Positions 59,620 through 64,000 of a stretch of DNA of 64,000 nt are shown here, one piece after another. The position numbers were made by a program, and so were the translations under genes. Position 1 is the stretch's first letter. The number at the start of each line of letters is the position of its first letter. The notes under the pieces are model-generated. The model saw nothing but the letters and a program-made list of their open reading frames with translations. It was not told the origin of the DNA and made no database searches. This stretch comes from JABDGM01 sp046349975 (lineage in GTDB: Bacteria > Planctomycetota > Planctomycetia > Pirellulales > Lacipirellulaceae): contig JAXMBH010000003.1 in assembly GCA_046349975.1 (NCBI GenBank), positions 292,522 to 356,521 of the forward strand, given 5' to 3'.

Positions 59620-62340
59620 ATGTCGCTAACAGAGTACAAACGCAAACGGGATTTTAAGAAGACGCCCGAACCGGCCGGAGGGAAGGCGAAATCTGCGCCG
59701 GGGCGGCAGTTTGTAATTCAAAAGCACGCTGCGACGCGGTTGCACTACGATTTCCGGCTGGAGCACGACGGCACGCTTAAGAGTTGGGCGGTGCCGAAAG
59801 GCCCCAGCTTAGATCCCAGCGTGAAATCGCTGGCGGTGCAGGTAGAAGATCATCCGCTGGAGTACGCGACTTTCGAAGGCGTCATCCCGCAAGGCGAGTA
59901 CGGCGGCGGCACAGTCATGGTGTGGGACCATGGCACGTGGGAGCCGGAGGAAGACGCTGACAAAGGCTTTAAGAGTGGCCGACTCAAGTTCAAACTGCAT
60001 GGCGAGAAGTTGCACGGCAGTTGGGCGCTCGTGCGTATGGGCGGGCGTGCTGGCGAGGGGGGCAAGAACTGGCTGTTGATCAAGCATCGAGATGAGGAAG
60101 CGAAACCCGTCGAGAAGTTCGACATACTAACGAGAGAGTCGAAGAGCGTGTTAACGAATCGCGACCTGGATGAAATCGCCGACGATGCGGACGCGGTATG
60201 GACTAGCAAGGGAAAGGTGGTGGGCAAAGGCAAGAAGAACGTGACTGCCAGGAAGAAAACCGCAACGGTTGGCCGAACGGCGAAAAAGGCCCACGGCGCC
60301 GTTAAAAAAAAACGAGCCGCAAGTCCGCCGGCGGTCATAAAACGCCTCGCCAGCATTGAAGGTGCCCGTCGTGGCAATCCGCCGAATGATTTCCGGCCGC
60401 AGCTTGCAACATTGAGCAGCCACGTACCCGAGGGTGACAGCTGGGTTCACGAATTGAAGTTTGACGGGTATCGCATTCTGGCCCACATCGACGGTGCCGG
60501 TAAAGTGCGGCTGATCACTCGCAACGACAACGACTGGACCACGCGGTTTCGCACTGTCGCCGATGAGGTTGCGAAACTGCCGGTACGGGCCGGCATTCTG
60601 GATGGCGAGGTTGTCTCGCTCGACCCGCATGGCGTTTCGAACTTTCAGAAGCTGCAAAACTCGCTGAAGACTGGCGACTCGGCATCGCTTGTTTACTACG
60701 TATTCGATTTACCGTTCGTGGAAGGATACGATCTTACGAATATTCCGCTGGTCACTCGCAAAGAAGTTCTTGCGGGCGTGCTGTTGGCGGCAAATCCCGA
60801 CAACGACGGCGTTGTTCGATACAGCGACCACATTCAAGGCCAGGGGGCAAACGTGCTGCAGCAAGCCTGCCGCACGGCGATGGAAGGAATCGTTGCAAAG
60901 CGTGCCGACAGCGCGTACCACTCGTTCCGTTCGCCGGATTGGCTCAAAGTAAAGTGTCTGAAGCAACAGGAGTTTGTCATTGGGGGCTATTCGAAGCCGG
61001 AGGGCTCACGGGTCGGTTTCGGGGCCCTGCTCCTGGGCTACTACGACAAGGGGAAGCTCGTTTATGCTGGCCGCGTTGGCACCGGGTTTACAACTCAAAC
61101 GCTAAAGCAACTCACCGCCGAATTAAAGCAGCGTGAGATCGACAAGTCGCCGTTTACGGATGCCATGACCGGCGCTGAGCGCCGCGGCGTGACCTGGGTG
61201 AAGCCGCAACTCGTTGGTGAAGTGGAGTTCACGGAATGGACGTCCGATGGACGGTTGCGGCACCCGTCGTTCAACGGACTGCGAGAGGACAAACCGGCCA
61301 AAGACGTCGTACGAGAAAGGGAAAAGGCACCTGAGAAACTGCTGGCGAAGTCGAAACGCAAGGGCGCGGCGTCGCACGAACGGAACGGCACAACGATGAA
61401 AAAGACTGGTACAAAGCGATCGTCAAGTCACGCCTCTAGTTCCTCGAATGGGGATTTTTCAATTGCTGGCGTGCGGCTTTCTCACCCAGACCGCGTGCTA
61501 TACGCAGATCAAGGGATCACAAAACGCGATTTGGCGGAATACTACGAACGCGTTGCTGATTGGATTTTGCCGTATGTGGTGGACCGGCCTTTGACGCTCG
61601 TACGGTGTCCGGAAGGCTACGAGGGGGAATGCTTTTTCCAGAAGCACCTTACGGGTTCTCTGCCGGATGCGGTTCGGGGAGTAATGGTCGACGTTAAAGG
61701 AAAGAAGGAAGAATACGTGGCGATCGACGATGTGGCGGGATTGATCGCACTGGTGCAAATGGGAGTGCTGGAGCTCCATCCGTGGCCGGCGCGCGAGGAC
61801 AACCTTGAAAAGCCGGATCAACTCGTCTTCGATTTGGATCCGGGCGAAGGCGTTGAATGGAAACAAGTCGTGCAAGGTGCGCGCGATGTACGCGAACGGC
61901 TGGAGGCAGCCGGTCTCAAAACATTTTTGAGGACTTCCGGGGGCAAAGGGCTGCATGTCGTCGTACCGCTGTCGCGACGCAACACGTGGGACGAGTTCAA
62001 GGCATTCGCGAAGTCAGTCGCCGACGCCATGACGCGGGACTATCCGGAGAAGTATCTGGCCACGATGAGCAAAGCCAAGCGACAAGGCAAAGTCTTTATC
62101 GATTATCTTCGCAACCAGCGGGGAGCTACTGCGATCGCGTCCTACTCGACCCGTCGGCGCAGCGGCGCCCCTGTGGCGGTGCCGATCGATTGGGATGAGC
62201 TTACCGCGCGCACACGACCGGACATGTTCAATATCAAAAATGTATTGAAGCGGCTGGAAGGGCTGAAGCGCGACCCTTGGGCAGATTTCTTTGCCACGCG
62301 GCAGAATATTACGAAGCAGATTCAGGCAGCGTTTGCATGA
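59620..62340 (+). CDS. ligD: ATP-dependent DNA ligase D (PE-LIG-POL)
   Basis: A 906-residue multifunctional end-joining enzyme. In order: 3'-phosphoesterase domain (about 25-165; QKHAATRLHYDFRLEHDG with His36, His42, Asp44, and His78), a Lys/Ala-rich linker, an ATP-dependent ligase domain (about 255-555; nucleophile Lys280 in ELKFDGYR, AGILDGEVV, EGIVAKR, WLKVKC), and a second Ser-rich linker. An archaeo-eukaryotic primase-like polymerase domain ends the protein (about 612-900; LSHPDRVLYADQGITKRDL, FDLDPGEG with Asp738/Asp740, KGLHVVVPLSRR). The order matches Pseudomonas LigD and differs from the POL-first mycobacterial enzyme. It works with the adjacent Ku. Confidence 0.97.
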   Translation: MSLTEYKRKRDFKKTPEPAGGKAKSAPGRQFVIQKHAATRLHYDFRLEHDGTLKSWAVPKGPSLDPSVKSLAVQVEDHPLEYATFEGVIPQGEYGGGTVMVWDHGTWEPEEDADKGFKSGRLKFKLHGEKLHGSWALVRMGGRAGEGGKNWLLIKHRDEEAKPVEKFDILTRESKSVLTNRDLDEIADDADAVWTSKGKVVGKGKKNVTARKKTATVGRTAKKAHGAVKKKRAASPPAVIKRLASIEGARRGNPPNDFRPQLATLSSHVPEGDSWVHELKFDGYRILAHIDGAGKVRLITRNDNDWTTRFRTVADEVAKLPVRAGILDGEVVSLDPHGVSNFQKLQNSLKTGDSASLVYYVFDLPFVEGYDLTNIPLVTRKEVLAGVLLAANPDNDGVVRYSDHIQGQGANVLQQACRTAMEGIVAKRADSAYHSFRSPDWLKVKCLKQQEFVIGGYSKPEGSRVGFGALLLGYYDKGKLVYAGRVGTGFTTQTLKQLTAELKQREIDKSPFTDAMTGAERRGVTWVKPQLVGEVEFTEWTSDGRLRHPSFNGLREDKPAKDVVREREKAPEKLLAKSKRKGAASHERNGTTMKKTGTKRSSSHASSSSNGDFSIAGVRLSHPDRVLYADQGITKRDLAEYYERVADWILPYVVDRPLTLVRCPEGYEGECFFQKHLTGSLPDAVRGVMVDVKGKKEEYVAIDDVAGLIALVQMGVLELHPWPAREDNLEKPDQLVFDLDPGEGVEWKQVVQGARDVRERLEAAGLKTFLRTSGGKGLHVVVPLSRRNTWDEFKAFAKSVADAMTRDYPEKYLATMSKAKRQGKVFIDYLRNQRGATAIASYSTRRRSGAPVAVPIDWDELTARTRPDMFNIKNVLKRLEGLKRDPWADFFATRQNITKQIQAAFA

Positions 62341-62377
62341 GCAGCGCGTACATTGTTCGCCGTCGACGGTCTTGGTA

Positions 62378-64000
62378 TTAATTCTTTTGGAGCGCCCAGA
62401 GCAAAATTGCTGACGCGGTGCCATCCATCGTGGGCTCGTTGGTTGAGTAGTCGTGAATGTCGTCATGATAGACGGCTCGCTCGTCCTGAAAGGCGGCCAG
62501 TGGATCGGGTTCGTTAATGGTGACGCCCTTCAGAGTGCTGAAGATTGACTTCGAAACTGGCCCATCGACCAGGCCTCCGCGGACGGAGCGATTCAAAACT
62601 GAAATGCCAAAAAGATGCACGTCGTGCGGATATGCGCCATCAGTTGGAATCTCAGTAAACATCGAAAAGCCCCAAGGGTTGCGGCCTAAGAGCCAGTCTC
62701 GTTCGGACTCGGCCAGCGCTCGGAACTGCTTGTCGCCGGTCATCTGCTCATACAGTTCACATTCAGTGGCCAAAGCGACTGCGAAATTGTTGGAACACCA
62801 CACGAACGGAGCACCGACACCGTACGGGTTGCTCTTCGCTCGCTGCGCGCAGTGCTCCAGTTGTTGTTGGTAGTATTCGGCCAGTTCCTTGCGAGTCGGC
62901 TCATCGACGAACTCGTGCAAGCGGAAATGCCCGGCGTTCATAAAGGGATAGTACTGATAGTGACCGATCTTTTCTTGATCGAACCACCCTGCCACGCCGG
63001 CGAGCTTAGCGTAGCGAATCGCATCGCGCTGAAAGGTTTCGTCTTGGGTTGCGCGAAACAATTCGGCGGCGCCCCACTCCATGTCATCGGCCCAGGTGGT
63101 TTCTGCGTAGCGATACGGTGCTGCGTACGAGTTACCTTGCTGAACGCCTTCGCGGGCCTTGCCCAATGCATAGACTTCACGACCGGCGATCAGTAGTTTC
63201 TCTGCGTATGGCCGCAACGATGGATCGTCCTTCCAAATTTGAAAGCCGAGCGCCATCGCCGCGGCATATCGGCCGGCGAGATTTGCAACGCCATTCGATT
63301 CACTCTTGTACTTCTTCAAGCCTTGCGGTTTGCCATCGGCCGAGTATACGGCCCGCGCGCCGCCGGGGCCCCAGCCGTAGTCAACCGTTTCTTTTTGCGG
63401 CACGCGGAAGCCGGTTGAGTGATCACGGTCGTCGGCCACCTGGTGGTAAAGCTGATCGGGCGCGGGGTGCAGCCGCAGCATCCAATCGAGTCCCCAGCGG
63501 GCTTCGTCCAGGATATCTGGAATGCCGTTCGGCAGCGGTTGCCCGAGATCGTTTACATGGTCGGCGAATTTGTCTTTGGGGCCGAGTTGATAGGCCAGCA
63601 GCATTTGAGCGGTCGCATTGCTGGACGTGAGCAGGTATTTCAGTTGATCCCCGGCATCGTGCCAGCCGCCCCGGGCATCCAAGTATGTGCCGGCGGGCAG
63701 CGGGCCGTCGACCGTTCGCCCGTCAAATGAATGGCAAACCGCGTCGACCCACGGATTATAACCGCAGCGCTGCTGGCGCATGAACTCCAGAAGTTGATCC
63801 GGCAATGCGGCGTACGCGTTGTCTTTGATATCGAACGCGGGCGACGTTGTATCACCCAACCGCACGCGAAATGTTCCGCCACGATTCAAGTCGGAGAATT
63901 CAAGCTCGGCGTGATTCGAAAACTCGCCCCAGCCGCCTGCCAGCGGTCGCGACTTTCCTTCAAAGACAACCGCCTGCGTTTTGGCGTCGATCACTTCAAA
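62378..64000 (-). CDS. glycoside hydrolase family 9 enzyme, 5' end beyond window
   Basis: A partial gene: the frame remains open to base 64000 (codons before the GTG at 63994 read Phe-Glu), so the N-terminus lies outside. Visible are the end of a cellulase N-terminal Ig-like domain (AELEFSDLNRGGTFRVRLGDTTSPAFDI) and a GH9 (alpha/alpha)6 barrel. The barrel has GGWHDAGDQLKYLLTSS (catalytic base Asp region), ADDMEWGAAELF, WLLGRNPWGFSMFTEIP, PHDVHLFG, and DDIHDYSTNEPTMDGTASAILLWAL, with the proton-donor Glu in TNEP. GH9 enzymes are inverting endoglucanases or exo-glucosaminidases/cellobiosidases. It is convergent with ligD (37-nt gap). Confidence 0.93.
   Translation of the reverse strand, partial: FEVIDAKTQAVVFEGKSRPLAGGWGEFSNHAELEFSDLNRGGTFRVRLGDTTSPAFDIKDNAYAALPDQLLEFMRQQRCGYNPWVDAVCHSFDGRTVDGPLPAGTYLDARGGWHDAGDQLKYLLTSSNATAQMLLAYQLGPKDKFADHVNDLGQPLPNGIPDILDEARWGLDWMLRLHPAPDQLYHQVADDRDHSTGFRVPQKETVDYGWGPGGARAVYSADGKPQGLKKYKSESNGVANLAGRYAAAMALGFQIWKDDPSLRPYAEKLLIAGREVYALGKAREGVQQGNSYAAPYRYAETTWADDMEWGAAELFRATQDETFQRDAIRYAKLAGVAGWFDQEKIGHYQYYPFMNAGHFRLHEFVDEPTRKELAEYYQQQLEHCAQRAKSNPYGVGAPFVWCSNNFAVALATECELYEQMTGDKQFRALAESERDWLLGRNPWGFSMFTEIPTDGAYPHDVHLFGISVLNRSVRGGLVDGPVSKSIFSTLKGVTINEPDPLAAFQDERAVYHDDIHDYSTNEPTMDGTASAILLWALQKN

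Overview
The window looks like a chromosomal segment of a heterotrophic planctomycete, probably of the Pirellulales type. That is an inference from gene content: nine PEP-CTERM secreted proteins (six with dockerin-like repeats), two DUF1559 prepilin-like proteins, a cytochrome/DUF1549/DUF1553 protein paired with a DUF1501 protein, three formylglycine sulfatases, two Gfo/Idh/MocA oxidoreductases and a XylR-type AraC regulator. No rRNA, tRNA, IS element, phage or CRISPR array was recognised.

Layout. 12-9862 (mostly minus): HEAT-repeat protein, Tat-exported oxidoreductase, secreted glycerophosphodiester phosphodiesterase, lamin-tail/metallophosphoesterase PEP-CTERM protein, lipoprotein, DUF1559 protein, DNRLRE-like PEP-CTERM protein. 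10009-15965: a glycerol-3-phosphate locus (glpD, glpP, a PEP-CTERM gene, a HAD-IIA phosphatase, glpT). 16817-33131: oxidoreductase, three sulfatases, rhodanese, amidase, a giant WD40/DUF1549/DUF1553 protein with its DUF1501 partner, and an alpha/beta hydrolase. 33341-39200: two secreted phosphoesterase-type PEP-CTERM proteins in convergent orientation, a TPR-sulfotransferase and a PEP-CTERM protein. 39625-46966: XylR-type regulator, then DUF1559, lipoprotein and three PEP-CTERM genes. 47000-52323 (minus): a five-gene operon with lysine 2,3-aminomutase, two ATP-grasp ligases, a GNAT acetyltransferase and an aldolase-like barrel. 52877-56628 (minus): degenerate GGDEF protein, PPK2, exported NADAR protein. 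56804-62340 (plus): UdgX-type uracil-DNA glycosylase, topoisomerase IB, Ku and LigD. 62378-64000: GH9 glycosidase running off the window.

The most interesting signal is in RNA. Three leaders in the glp locus (glpD, the PEP-CTERM gene at 12509-13294, and the HAD-glpT operon) each carry a TTGACA promoter followed by the same mutually exclusive antiterminator/terminator arrangement: a GRGCC arm, an AGAG...GAGAA loop, and a GGCYC arm that is also the 5' arm of a strong intrinsic terminator. The A:U pair in two copies is G:C in the third. glpP, encoding the glycerol-3-phosphate-responsive antiterminator, lies between them, so these are candidate GlpP RNA targets. A second theme is the kamA/ATP-grasp/GNAT operon, which may build a beta-lysine-containing small molecule. 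A third is the compact DNA-repair island (UdgX, Topo IB, Ku, LigD).
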